Source: Devosia sp. FJ2-5-3 (lineage in GTDB: Bacteria; Pseudomonadota; Alphaproteobacteria; Rhizobiales; Devosiaceae). From it: a stretch of 64,000 nucleotides of DNA. The DNA lies in assembly GCF_029201545.1 (NCBI RefSeq), contig NZ_CP104007.1:592501-656500 (forward strand), written 5' to 3'. This document shows, one piece after another, positions 44,991-53,646 of this stretch (its first letter is position 1; every line of letters starts with the position of its first letter). The notes under the pieces were generated by a model that ran no database searches, was not told the origin of the DNA, and was given only the letters and a program-made list of their open reading frames with translations. Position numbers and translations under genes: made by a program.

Positions 44991-45797
44991 TCAGCGCTCA
45001 GAATTTTCCGTCGAGGCGATCAGGTCGAGGGCCTTTTCGAGCAATTGGGGGGTCGCTGCGGCCACGACGTCGCCGCCGCCGGTGGGGTCGCTGCCATCCC
45101 AGCAGGCGATGGCCCCACCCGCTTCGCGGATGATGGGGATGAGGGCGGCGATGTCATAGCTGTTGAGATGGGGCTCGATGACGAGATCGGCATGGCCGGC
45201 CGCGAGCAGGGCATAGCCATAGCAATCCATGCCGAAGCGCTGGAGGCGCGTTGCCGCCTCGATCGCCTGCCATTTGGCGGCGAGCGCCGGGCTGTCGAAA
45301 AGCTTCGGCGTGGTGGTGAATACCCGGGCGCCGGCGAGCTCGGTGGCGCCGCTGGTGCGGTTGGGGGCGATCGTTTCACCGCGGCGATAGCGCGAGGCGC
45401 CGGGGACGGCAAGGAAGGTCTCGCCGATAAAGGGCTGGCTCATCACGCCGGCGACCGCCACGCCATCGACGGCAAATCCGATCAGCGTGCCCCAGACCGG
45501 AGCGCCGGAGATGAAGGCACGGGTGCCATCGACGGGGTCGATGATCCAGCTGAACTGGCTTGCGCCCGTCGTGCCCCATTCCTCCCCGATGATGGCGTGA
45601 TCGGGAAAGCTTTCGGCGATGACGGCGCGAATGGCGGTTTCGGCGCCCTTGTCGGCCTCGGTGACCGGATCAAAGCCTGACGTGAGCTTGTTATCCACGG
45701 CCAGCCCGGTGCGAAACAGCGGCAGGGTGCGTTCGGCCGCAGCAGCGGCGGCAGCGAGCAGGACGGCTTCGATGCGGGCAAAGTCGATATCGGGCAT
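44991..45797 (-). CDS. hisN: Histidinol-phosphatase of the inositol monophosphatase family
   Basis: This 268-residue metal-dependent phosphatase shows DPVTEADKGAETAIR near residue 45, IIGEEWG near 68 and WIIDPVDGTRAFISG near 82, which supply the Mg-binding Glu and Asp residues. LNSYDIAALIPIIREAGG is at the C-terminal site. The wording around RAFISGxPVWGTLI fits HisN better than SuhB. The start at 45797 (MPDIDFARIE) is preferred over an ATG at 45881. HisN catalyses the penultimate step of histidine synthesis. Confidence 0.88.
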   Translation of the reverse strand: MPDIDFARIEAVLLAAAAAAAERTLPLFRTGLAVDNKLTSGFDPVTEADKGAETAIRAVIAESFPDHAIIGEEWGTTGASQFSWIIDPVDGTRAFISGAPVWGTLIGFAVDGVAVAGVMSQPFIGETFLAVPGASRYRRGETIAPNRTSGATELAGARVFTTTPKLFDSPALAAKWQAIEAATRLQRFGMDCYGYALLAAGHADLVIEPHLNSYDIAALIPIIREAGGAIACWDGSDPTGGGDVVAAATPQLLEKALDLIASTENSER

Positions 45798-46004
45798 GGG
45801 GCGATCCCTGGGGCTGGATGGAGGCGCGGGAGCAGACATGCCATGCGCGGCTTGCGCATGCTCTAGCGGCTCGCGCGGCAAAAAAGAAGCGCCTTGGCGT
45901 CCCTGGTGGGCGCCCGCTGATTCATTTTTGCAACAAGAGCGCTGTCATCGGCGGCATAAGGGTTCGGCGGCCTTGTGCGCCGGCGCGCCGGGGATCATCC
46001 TGAT

Positions 46005-46092
46005 CAGGCATGGTGTTGGGGATCTGCGTGACGCGGGCCCTATCATCGTTCCTCCCTTGACTGGGCCGCCCTCGTGGCGGCCCTTCTGTTTT
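46005..46092 (+). ncRNA. Candidate small RNA of the mmgR/suhB type
   Basis: A transcript-like unit with no reading frame ends in a strong plus-strand terminator, GGGCCGCC and GGCGGCCC followed by TTCTGTTTT (46063-46092). No plus-strand gene lies upstream to need it. Just before the terminator is the unpaired, anti-ribosome-site-like motif CGTTCCTCCCTTGAC (CCTCCC at 46051-46056). Size, this motif and the position between hisN and an N-formylglutamate amidohydrolase gene match my recollection of the alphaproteobacterial mmgR (suhB) sRNA family. The 5' end is estimated from the roughly 80-nt size of that family; a GATCA/TGATC hairpin just upstream may belong to it. Confidence 0.6.
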
Positions 46093-46108
46093 GGGGAGGG
46101 GGCGCGTC

Positions 46109-47005
46109 CTATTCGGCAGCGGCCTTTTCGGTGGAAATGGGCGCGGCGGCCAGGCTCATCAGATCGAGCCCGATCAGGGTGTGGATCAATTTATCGATGA
46201 TAGTGCGCAATGGCTCGAAGCCGGAGTGCATTTCGAGCGTGGTTTCATTCATGTAGAGGTGCCGGCTGATTTCTATCTGCAGGGCATGAACGCCATGTTG
46301 CGGGCGGCCATAGGACCGGGTGCAAAAGCCCCCCGCATAGGGCCGGTTGCGGGCGACGCGCAGACCCGCGGTGGTAAAGGCGGTTTCCACAAGATCGACC
46401 AGCGAACCGGCGCAGGTGGTGCCATAGCGGTCGCCCAGCACGATGTCGGGCGTGGCGCGCTCACCATGCCGGCCAATGCGCGGCATGGAATGGCAATCGA
46501 TCAGCACGGCGACGCCGAAACTGCCAAGGGCCTCGCTCAGGAGCTTTTGCAGGGCGGCGTGATAGGGATGGTAGATCCCCTCGATGCGCATGCGCGCATC
46601 CTCGATCGTCAGGCGCTCGCGATAGATCGGCTTGTTCTCGGCAACGACGCGCGCCAGCGTGCCCAGCCCTGCCGCTACGCGGGGGGAATTGGTGTTGAAC
46701 CGGTCCGACAGCGGCTCGACGAACATGGTGGGATCGAGTTCCCAGGGTTCGCGATTGGCATCGAGATAGGCCCGCGGGAAATGCGCCCGCAATAGCGGCG
46801 CGCCAAGATGGGGCGCACGCGAAAACAGCTCATCGACGAAAGCGTCTTCGGACTGGCGAATGGACAGGTGATCGAGCCGCGTCATGGCCAGGAAGCGGGG
46901 CGGATAGACCCGACCCGAATGGGGGGAATTGAACACAATCGGAGCCACGAGGCGCCGCGGCCTGATGGTTTCGAATGCCGGTTGATCCCAGTAGTCGGAT
47001 CGCAC
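46109..47005 (-). CDS. N-formylglutamate amidohydrolase family protein
   Basis: This 298-residue hydrolase has VFNSPHSGRVYP near residue 24, DAFVDELF and ANREPWELDPTMF, and VLIDCHSMPR near 167 with the probable metal-binding His. These are the FGase family blocks; family members deformylate N-formylglutamate in histidine breakdown, but many relatives act on other substrates. No other hut genes are in the window. The gene next to it encodes CpdR. Confidence 0.88.
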   Translation of the reverse strand: MRSDYWDQPAFETIRPRRLVAPIVFNSPHSGRVYPPRFLAMTRLDHLSIRQSEDAFVDELFSRAPHLGAPLLRAHFPRAYLDANREPWELDPTMFVEPLSDRFNTNSPRVAAGLGTLARVVAENKPIYRERLTIEDARMRIEGIYHPYHAALQKLLSEALGSFGVAVLIDCHSMPRIGRHGERATPDIVLGDRYGTTCAGSLVDLVETAFTTAGLRVARNRPYAGGFCTRSYGRPQHGVHALQIEISRHLYMNETTLEMHSGFEPLRTIIDKLIHTLIGLDLMSLAAAPISTEKAAAE

Positions 47006-47198
47006 GCTGTCTCCCCCGGTGCGGCGCTGACGTCCGCCGCAAGTGATTTGCTCGTCACATCAGTGTCGCGCGGCGCGGCAATCTTGTCCAGTTGTGCGTA
47101 AATTCGCGCTAATGCGGGGGCAGGCGGTTGCGCCCGCACGAAAGTGGACTAAACATCGCCCGTGTAGCGACTCAGTGAACAGGCCCCAGGGGTTTTTG

Positions 47199-47558
47199 AT
47201 GAAGCGAATTCTTCTCGCTGAAGATGACAACGACATGCGCCAGTTCCTTACGCGCGCCCTTAAAAATGCGGGCTACGAGGTGGTTTCCTTCGACAACGGG
47301 CTGTCTGCTTACGAGCGCCTGCGCGAAGAGCCTTTTTCGCTGCTGCTGTCCGATATCGTGATGCCGGAAATGGATGGCATCGAGCTGGCGCGGCGCGCCA
47401 CCGAGCTCGATCCAGACCTCAAGGTCATGTTCATCACCGGCTTTGCCGCCGTTGCCCTCAACCCGGACAGCGATGCGCCCAAGGATGCCTCAGTGCTGTC
47501 CAAGCCGTTCCATTTGCGTGATCTGGTCAGCGAAGTGGAGCGTTTGCTGGCAGCATAA
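47199..47558 (+). CDS. cpdR: Single-domain response regulator CpdR
   Basis: This 119-residue receiver domain has no output domain. The phosphoacceptor is Asp52 in LLLSDIVMPEMDG, the acidic pair is Glu8-Asp9 in AEDDND, and Lys102 lies in VLSKPF. The stretch VMFITGFAAVALNP is nearly diagnostic of CpdR. Unphosphorylated CpdR acts as an adaptor that brings ClpXP to the cell pole to degrade CtrA and others. Its presence fits the CtrA-type sites near 1.8 and 3.2 kb. The ATG at 47199 begins the family N-terminus. Confidence 0.95.
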   Translation: MKRILLAEDDNDMRQFLTRALKNAGYEVVSFDNGLSAYERLREEPFSLLLSDIVMPEMDGIELARRATELDPDLKVMFITGFAAVALNPDSDAPKDASVLSKPFHLRDLVSEVERLLAA

Positions 47559-47660
47559 AAACTTTCCACAGGCGTGCGATTGACCCCCTTGACCTGCCAA
47601 ATGGTTTTGTGGTCTATCCCCCGTCATCGGAGCAGCGATGCTGCACCGACCCGGAGAGAT

Positions 47661-47735
<75 letters not shown>

Positions 47736-47775
47736 TCTCTTTCCGGCCGCTTCCCCTGAAGGGGATTTGCGGAGT

Positions 47776-47850
47776 GGGAGTATAGCTCAGCGGGAGAGCA
47801 TTCGCTTCACACGCGAAGGGTCACAAGTTCAATCCTTGTTACTCCCACCA
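47776..47850 (+). tRNA. tRNA-Val (CAC)
   Basis: This 75-nt tRNA has an encoded CCA. The acceptor stem GGGAGTA pairs with TACTCCC. The anticodon arm TTCGC-TTCACAC-GCGAA gives CAC. It lies 40 bp after tRNA-Val(GAC), with almost identical D and T arms, so the pair arose by duplication and anticodon change. Confidence 0.97.
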
Positions 47851-47931
47851 TTTTCCAGATTTCCTGCCTAGCCGATCATCCCGATTGCCGTGTCGGCTTG
47901 CCTGTCATTGCAGCCTGTCTGCGCTTGAGCC

Positions 47932-48180
47932 TCAGGCGAAGCGCAGGCCTGCGCTCGCGCCGTCTCGCCAGATCACTTCGCAAGGTTGCACCATGGTGCC
48001 GACGATCAGGCTGATTCGATCCGGCAGGGCTGTGTCTTCGGGCAAGGCAATCATGACGCCGGAACGGGACACGTTGACGATGATGACGTCCAGCCTCGCC
48101 GGATCGGCAGCGATCTGGGCGGGGCCGCGCAACACGGGAGGCGAGCGTCGTTCGTCTCGCCGGTCTAGAAGTTTGTCCAT
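47932..48180 (-). CDS. PilZ-domain protein
   Basis: This is an 82-residue single domain. RRDERR at residues 7-12 provides the RxxxR motif and NVSRSG at about 36-41 the (D/N)xSxxG motif, the two c-di-GMP contacts. It probably binds c-di-GMP as a small adaptor. It lies divergent from a diguanylate cyclase gene 209 bp away, which gives a local producer-receptor pair. Confidence 0.85.
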   Translation of the reverse strand: MDKLLDRRDERRSPPVLRGPAQIAADPARLDVIIVNVSRSGVMIALPEDTALPDRISLIVGTMVQPCEVIWRDGASAGLRFA

Positions 48181-48389
48181 GCCCCCTCTTAGCCCGAGCT
48201 GTTCCCCCTAGTGTAAAGGAAAACGCTAAAACTGTCTGCATTGGCAACAGGATAGGCGAGTGCTCCGGAGGGGGCAACATGAGCGCCCCTTGGGCCGGAA
48301 TACCCGCAATCTTGCCTGCCTTCTTAGCAGCTTGGTTACGTCTGGATGACACGGTCGGCCAACGAAATCAGCTGAGTAGAGAATTACTG

Positions 48390-49124
48390 ATGCATTGGCC
48401 GTCAAGGCTTGTCTGGAGACGTACGGCTATCGTCGCGGTCTGGGCAGGGGCCGTGTCGATATCGATCTCGACAGGCGTACGGATGGCAATTGGTGCCGAG
48501 GCGGACCTCGTTACCGTGCTCGTGCGGATAACATTGCCGTTCTTGATCGCCCTGCCGCTCGGCCTGTTCTGGTTCACGCGGCTGGAGCGTCTCGAAGAGT
48601 CCTACAAGCAATTGCTTGCGGACGCCGCCGAACTGGCCCGGCGTGCGAGTGTCGACCCGCTGACGGGGCTGCTCAATCGGCGCAGCTTTGTCGAACAGTT
48701 CAACCTTTCCCAGCACCACGGCATTGCCGGAATATTCCTGCTTGCCGATGTCGATGACCTCAAGCAGATCAACGACCGGCTGGGCCATTTGGCGGGTGAC
48801 GAGGCCATTGTCTCCGTGGCCGAAGCGCTGCGGGAACGCCTGGGAGACAAGGCGCTGATCGCTCGAATCGGTGGGGATGAGTTCTGTGCCTTTTCCCCCC
48901 GCTCCCAGGAGGGCGCTGGGGATTTGGACATCGACGCCATCAGCAAGGCCGCGACCAGAAAGTTCAGGGCACGCCTCGGCGATAACACAGTGGAATTGGG
49001 GACATCGATTGGCACGGTGAGGGCGAGCAAAGGCCTTGATTTCAACAACGCTATTGCGGCCAGTGACACGGACCTCTACCGCAACAAGGCGGCGCGCAAG
49101 GCAATCCAGCCCGAGCCGTCATAG
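48390..49124 (+). CDS. Membrane diguanylate cyclase (GGDEF domain)
   Basis: This protein of about 244 residues has two N-terminal membrane helices (AIVAVWAGAVSISIS and VRITLPFLIALPLGLFWF), a short coiled linker and a GGDEF domain from about residue 90 (DPLTGLLNRRSF). The active-site motif GGDEF is intact. There is no RxxD inhibitory site at the usual five-residue distance: RLGD lies two residues too far away, so feedback inhibition is doubtful. The ATG at 48390 gives a normal membrane start; an upstream ATG at 48279 is less likely. Confidence 0.88.
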   Translation: MHWPSRLVWRRTAIVAVWAGAVSISISTGVRMAIGAEADLVTVLVRITLPFLIALPLGLFWFTRLERLEESYKQLLADAAELARRASVDPLTGLLNRRSFVEQFNLSQHHGIAGIFLLADVDDLKQINDRLGHLAGDEAIVSVAEALRERLGDKALIARIGGDEFCAFSPRSQEGAGDLDIDAISKAATRKFRARLGDNTVELGTSIGTVRASKGLDFNNAIAASDTDLYRNKAARKAIQPEPS

Positions 49125-49145
49125 ACGAGGGTTGGGCTCTTTTTC

Positions 49146-49760
49146 CTACCACATGGTCTGTTTTGCGCGGTCCGGCCAGGCCTTGTCATAGGCGTCGCCG
49201 CCGACTGCGTTGGCCGTCATCGCGGCGAGGATTTCGCCGGGGGTGGGCAGGGTCGCCGGATCGACGTGGCGCGCGGAGTTCCAGAGTTCGGAACGGATGA
49301 TGGCGCGGGCGCACTGGAAATAGATTTCATCGATGTCGAAGACGATGACCGTTCGCGGCGCTTTCTCCTCCACGGCAAAGCTTTCAAGCAGATCGGGATC
49401 GACGGAGAGATGGGCGCGGCCATTGGCGCGAAGCGTGGTGCCCGAGCCGGGAATGAGGAAGAGCAGGGCGCAGCGCGGGTCGCGGATGATGTTCTTGAGG
49501 CTATCGATGCGGTTATTGCCGCGTCGGTCCGGCAGCATCAGGGTTTTGTCGTCGTGGACGCGCACAAAGCCGGGCCTGTCGCCACGGGGCGAGCAATCGA
49601 GCCCCTCCGGACCGGCGGTGGCGAGGGCAACAAAGGGGCTGGCCGCAATCAGGGTGCGATAATGCGGGGTGATGCTGTCGGAAACCTTAACGGTCGAGGC
49701 GGGTGCCGGAGCAGGCAGGTAGAGCGCTTCAAGCTCGGCAATGCTGGAAATTCTGGTCAT
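49146..49760 (-). CDS. Pyridoxamine 5'-phosphate oxidase-like FMN-binding protein
   Basis: This 204-residue split-barrel protein has SPFVALATAGPEGLDCSPRGDRPGFV near residue 40, RRGNNRIDSLKNIIRDPRCALLFL near 78 and FDIDEIYFQCARAIIRSELW near 140. These blocks match the MSMEG_1061-type branch of FMN/F420-binding oxidoreductases. The reaction is unknown. The start is at 49760 (MTRISSIAELE). Confidence 0.82.
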   Translation of the reverse strand: MTRISSIAELEALYLPAPAPASTVKVSDSITPHYRTLIAASPFVALATAGPEGLDCSPRGDRPGFVRVHDDKTLMLPDRRGNNRIDSLKNIIRDPRCALLFLIPGSGTTLRANGRAHLSVDPDLLESFAVEEKAPRTVIVFDIDEIYFQCARAIIRSELWNSARHVDPATLPTPGEILAAMTANAVGGDAYDKAWPDRAKQTMW

Positions 49761-49877
49761 GGGTCTGCCACGCGCAAAGGGGGGATCAGCGCGAATTGAA
49801 GGCGATAGCGCTGGCACAGGCGGCAAGCTAACCTTATATCAAAGCCAAATGAAAGCCCGAGCAATGGAGTGCGCCCC

Positions 49878-50282
49878 ATGGATGCCCATGCCTATCCTGT
49901 GACCCGAACCGATGCGGAATGGCGCGAACGGCTGACGCCCGAGCAGTTTTATATCATGCGCGAGCATGGCACCGAGCGCCCCGGCAGCTGCGCGCTGCTG
50001 CACGAGACGCGCCAGGGCAGCTTCGCCTGCGCCGGATGCGATACGCCGCTGTTCGAATCGAGCCTGAAATTCGAGAGCGGCACCGGCTGGCCGAGTTTCA
50101 ATGACCCGCTGCCGGGCAGCGTGGAGACCACTGTCGACCGCTCGCACGGCATGGTGCGCACCGAAGTCCATTGCGCCACCTGCGGCAGCCATCTCGGCCA
50201 CGTCTTCCCCGATGGTCCCCCGCCGACCGGCCTGCGCTATTGCATCAATGGCGTGGCGCTGAACTTCCTGCCCAAGGCGTGA
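49878..50282 (+). CDS. msrB: Peptide-methionine (R)-S-oxide reductase
   Basis: This 134-residue enzyme repairs oxidised methionine. Zinc cysteines are Cys51, Cys54, Cys99 and Cys102 (CAGC and CATC), and the catalytic Cys122 is in [19 protein letters not shown] and [10 protein letters not shown] are family blocks. GGAG lies 8 bp before the ATG at 49878. Its TGA overlaps the GTG start of the next gene by 4 bp. Confidence 0.96.
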   Translation: MDAHAYPVTRTDAEWRERLTPEQFYIMREHGTERPGSCALLHETRQGSFACAGCDTPLFESSLKFESGTGWPSFNDPLPGSVETTVDRSHGMVRTEVHCATCGSHLGHVFPDGPPPTGLRYCINGVALNFLPKA

Positions 50283-51061
50283 AATTCTCGGCCAATCTGA
50301 CCATGCTCTACACAGAGCATGGTTTTCTCGACCGTTTCGACGCCGCCGCCCGGGATGGGTTTGGCGGCGTCGAGTTTGTTTCCCCCTATGAGTTTTCGCC
50401 CGACGCGGTGGCCGAGGCGGCGCGCGCTGCGGGTGTAAAGGTGGCGCTGTTCAATTCGCCGGCAGGGGACTGGGGTGCCGGCGAACGTGGCTTTGCCTGC
50501 CAGCCGGGTTCGGTCGCGATTTTTCGGGCGGGGATCGAGACGGCGATTGCTTGTGCCGAGGCACTGGACTGCCGGAAACTGCACCTCATGGCCGGGAATG
50601 TGCCCGAGGGCGTATCGGCCGAAGAGGCGGAGGCCGTCTTCACCGACAATGTCGGCTGGGCGGCGGAGAAACTGGCCCAGCATGGGATCATGGCGCTGAT
50701 CGAACCGATCAATTCCGTGGACATGCCGGGCTATGGGCTGTCGAGCCTTGCAGAGGCCGAGCGGGTGCTCAAGGCGGTGGGCCATGGCAATCTGAGGCTG
50801 CAATTTGATTTTTATCACATGGCGATGATGGGCGAGGCGCTGGTGGACAATTTCGTCCGGCTGGCGCCGCTGATCGGGCATGTGCAGATCGCCGATTGCC
50901 CCGGACGGCATGAGCCGGGAACGGGAAGCATCGATTTTGACGCCGTGTTTTCTGCGCTCGGAAGCTATGGGGGATGGGTCGGGGCGGAATATCGACCGGC
51001 GGGAGGCACCAGCGCCGGGCTGGGCTGGATGCGCGGCCCACTTTTCCTGGAAACGCTCTAG
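50279..51061 (+). CDS. Hydroxypyruvate isomerase-like TIM-barrel protein
   Basis: This 260-residue protein of the xylose-isomerase-like superfamily has [22 protein letters not shown], the Hyi N-terminus, then [24 protein letters not shown] with the metal Glu, and [12 protein letters not shown]. Hyi converts hydroxypyruvate to tartronate semialdehyde. It starts at a GTG overlapping the msrB stop. The C-terminal residues (about GPLFLETL) are encoded by a fragment of a dispersed repeat. The stop TAG shares bases with the stop of convergent hrpB. Confidence 0.86.
   Translation: MKFSANLTMLYTEHGFLDRFDAAARDGFGGVEFVSPYEFSPDAVAEAARAAGVKVALFNSPAGDWGAGERGFACQPGSVAIFRAGIETAIACAEALDCRKLHLMAGNVPEGVSAEEAEAVFTDNVGWAAEKLAQHGIMALIEPINSVDMPGYGLSSLAEAERVLKAVGHGNLRLQFDFYHMAMMGEALVDNFVRLAPLIGHVQIADCPGRHEPGTGSIDFDAVFSALGSYGGWVGAEYRPAGGTSAGLGWMRGPLFLETL
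51037..51061. repeat. Partial copy C of the dispersed repeat, inside coding sequence
   Basis: These 25 bases match the 3' part of copy B: CCAC, TTTTCCTGG or close variant, AAACGCTC, then TAG or CAG. It ends in CTAG, the same palindromic tetranucleotide that opens copies A and B. It encodes the end of the isomerase-like gene and supplies the stop codons of two convergent genes. Confidence 0.7.
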
Positions 51062-53517
51062 GTGCCGCGTGGCTTGGCCCGGCTGGTGGCCGGGGCGGCT
51101 ATCGGGTCGTCGGGCCAGGGATGGCGCGGGTAGCGGCCCTTGAGATCCTTGACGACATCCTTCCATGAGCCGCGCCAGAAGCCGGGGAGATCGCGCGTCG
51201 TCTGGATCGGGCGGCGGGCGGGCGACAGGAGCACCAGCAGCAGCGGCACCTTGCCATTGGCGATGGAGGGGTGGCGGTCGAGCCCGAACAATTCCTGCAC
51301 GCGGATTTCGAGCGCCGGGCCGTTTTCGGCGGCGTAGTCGATGGGCAGGTGACTGCCTGAGGGCGCGTGGAAATGGCTGGGCAGGTGCTTTTCCATTTCC
51401 TGCTTCTTGGCCCAGGGCAAAATGCTTTCGAGCGCCATGCCGAGGTGATCGGCCGAGATATCGGAGAGGCGCGTTTCGCCTAGAATATGGGGGACAAGCC
51501 AGGCCGGATCGGCGGCAAGGGCCGTATCCGAGAGATCCGGAAAATCATCACCGAGCGTCTGGTGGAGCCAGGTGGAGCGGGCGCGCAGGGCCTTTTGCTC
51601 CTTGCTCCAGGGCAGGGTTTCGGGCCGTTTCAACACCGAGGCTGCGAGAATTTCGGCAGCTTGTTCGAGATCCGTGACCTGCGCGGGCTCGTCGGCGAGG
51701 CGCAGCGCATCGAGCCGGCGCTGGCGGCGGGCACGGACCGAACCGGAGGCCGTGTCGAAGGCGAGAATGGTGTCGTCGGTGATGCGGTGGCCGAACAGGG
51801 TTTCGAGATCGGCGGGATCGAGCGCGGCGGCGGAACGGATGCGGCCCTGGGTGGCGCTGCCGGTGAGATCAGCCACGACGATGAAGGGCGCGCCGGCGAG
51901 GGAATGGGTTTCCTCGAGCTGGGCCTGACGGCCATTGGCGAGGCGGAAACGGCCGCGCGGGCCGGCGGGCTGCGCCACGCGATCAGGAAAAGCGCGGGCG
52001 AGGTGATGGCCAGCGTCGCGATTTTCGCCCGATGCGCCGCCCGCAAGCTTGGCCCATCGACGGGCGAGGCTGCGTGCATCGTCGGCTCGGCGGGAGCGAT
52101 CGGTGCGGAAGCGGTCGAGGCGGCGGGCGAGATCAATGTCGTCGCCGCCGAGACCGCGTTCACCGATGAGCACGGCGAGGTCGGCAGCGGTTTGCGCGTC
52201 GCCATCCTCGGCCCCTGCGACCACCATATGGGCGAGGCGCGGGTGGAGCGGGAGTTTGGCGAGGGCTTTTCCGGCCGATGTCAGATGGCCGGATGCGTCG
52301 ATGGCGTCGAGGCGGGTGAGGAGTGTTTTGGCCTCGGTCCAGGCAGGCGCAGGCGGGGGATCGAGGAAGCCCATTTGCGCCGGGTCGGAGACGCCCCAGG
52401 CGGCGAGGTCGAGGACTAGACCCGAGAGATCGGCGGCGAGAATTTCGGGCGTGTCGAAAGCTTCGAGCGCCGAAGTCTGGCCCTCATTCCAGAGGCGGAT
52501 GCAGACACCCGGGCTGGTGCGGCCGGCGCGGCCACGGCGCTGATCGGCGCCAGCGCGCGAGACGCGGGTGGTGGCGAGCGTGGTGAGCCCGGTGGCCGGT
52601 TCATAGACGGGGACGCGGCGGAAACCAGAATCGATGACGATGCGCACGCCTTCGATGGTCAGCGAGGTTTCGGCGATGGAGGTGGCGAGGACGATCTTGC
52701 GTCGTCCGTCGGGGGCGGGCTGGATGGCGGCGTCCTGCTCGGCGGGGCTGAGCTGGCCATAAAGCGGAGCCAGATCGGTATTGGGCGGGAGGCGTGTGGC
52801 GAGGCGCTCGGCGGTGCGGGTGATTTCGCCTTGGCCGGGGAGGAAAACGAGGGCGGAGCCTTCGTGCTCGCGCAGGGCTTTTAGGGTTGCGGCCGTCACC
52901 TGGTCTTCCATGCGCTTGAGCGGGTCGGGCTCGGCATAAAAGGTTTCGACCGGGAAGGTGCGGCCGGGGCTGTCGATCACCGGGGCATTGTCGAGCAATT
53001 TGGCCACGCGCGCGCCGTCGATGGTGGCGGACATGACGAGGAGGCGCAGATCGGGCCGCAGGGCGCGGGCGTCGAGCGCCAAAGCGAGGCCGAGATCGGC
53101 GTCGAGGCTGCGCTCGTGGAATTCGTCAAAGATGATGGCGGCGACGCCGGACAATTCCGGATCGTCGAGCAGCATGCGGGTGAAGACACCCTCGGTGACG
53201 ATCTCGATGCGGGTGCGGGCGGAGATTTTGCTCTCGAGGCGGACGCGGTAGCCGATGGTGCCGCCGACATCCTCGCCGATGAGTTTGGCCATCTGCCGGG
53301 CGGCAGCGCGGGCGGCGAGGCGGCGGGGTTCGAGCATGATGATCTTGGCGTCCCCGCGCCAGGATGCGTCGAGCAATGCCAGGGGTACGCGTGTCGTCTT
53401 GCCGGCGCCGGGCTGGGCCACGAGCACGGCGGCGCTGCCCTTTACGAGCGCGTCGCAGAGGGCGGGCAGGGCGGCATCGATGGGCAGGGGTGGCAATTTG
53501 GGGAAGGGGATTTTCAT
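51058..53517 (-). CDS. hrpB: ATP-dependent helicase HrpB
   Basis: This 819-residue DExH-box helicase has motif I at AQPGAGKTTRVPL near residue 34, motif II DEFHER near 130, motif III SATID, and motif VI QRRGRAGRTSPG near 335. The HrpB-specific C-terminal region is present, including HLPSHFHAPSGSHLPIDY. HrpB is a bacterial DEAH protein of unclear RNA role. Its stop TAG is read from the same CTAG as the stop of the opposite gene. Confidence 0.95.
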   Translation of the reverse strand: MKIPFPKLPPLPIDAALPALCDALVKGSAAVLVAQPGAGKTTRVPLALLDASWRGDAKIIMLEPRRLAARAAARQMAKLIGEDVGGTIGYRVRLESKISARTRIEIVTEGVFTRMLLDDPELSGVAAIIFDEFHERSLDADLGLALALDARALRPDLRLLVMSATIDGARVAKLLDNAPVIDSPGRTFPVETFYAEPDPLKRMEDQVTAATLKALREHEGSALVFLPGQGEITRTAERLATRLPPNTDLAPLYGQLSPAEQDAAIQPAPDGRRKIVLATSIAETSLTIEGVRIVIDSGFRRVPVYEPATGLTTLATTRVSRAGADQRRGRAGRTSPGVCIRLWNEGQTSALEAFDTPEILAADLSGLVLDLAAWGVSDPAQMGFLDPPPAPAWTEAKTLLTRLDAIDASGHLTSAGKALAKLPLHPRLAHMVVAGAEDGDAQTAADLAVLIGERGLGGDDIDLARRLDRFRTDRSRRADDARSLARRWAKLAGGASGENRDAGHHLARAFPDRVAQPAGPRGRFRLANGRQAQLEETHSLAGAPFIVVADLTGSATQGRIRSAAALDPADLETLFGHRITDDTILAFDTASGSVRARRQRRLDALRLADEPAQVTDLEQAAEILAASVLKRPETLPWSKEQKALRARSTWLHQTLGDDFPDLSDTALAADPAWLVPHILGETRLSDISADHLGMALESILPWAKKQEMEKHLPSHFHAPSGSHLPIDYAAENGPALEIRVQELFGLDRHPSIANGKVPLLLVLLSPARRPIQTTRDLPGFWRGSWKDVVKDLKGRYPRHPWPDDPIAAPATSRAKPRGT

Positions 53518-53646
53518 GGCTCCTTTACCCGCTGCTTACCCGGCTGGTGTAAATGGCTCAAGCACTTGCCGGTGACGAATGTTTTCTTCTTCGTGACTGC
53601 GGGCTAGGGTCCGGTGCCAAAAAGGACTTTTGTCGTCGGAGGACGC

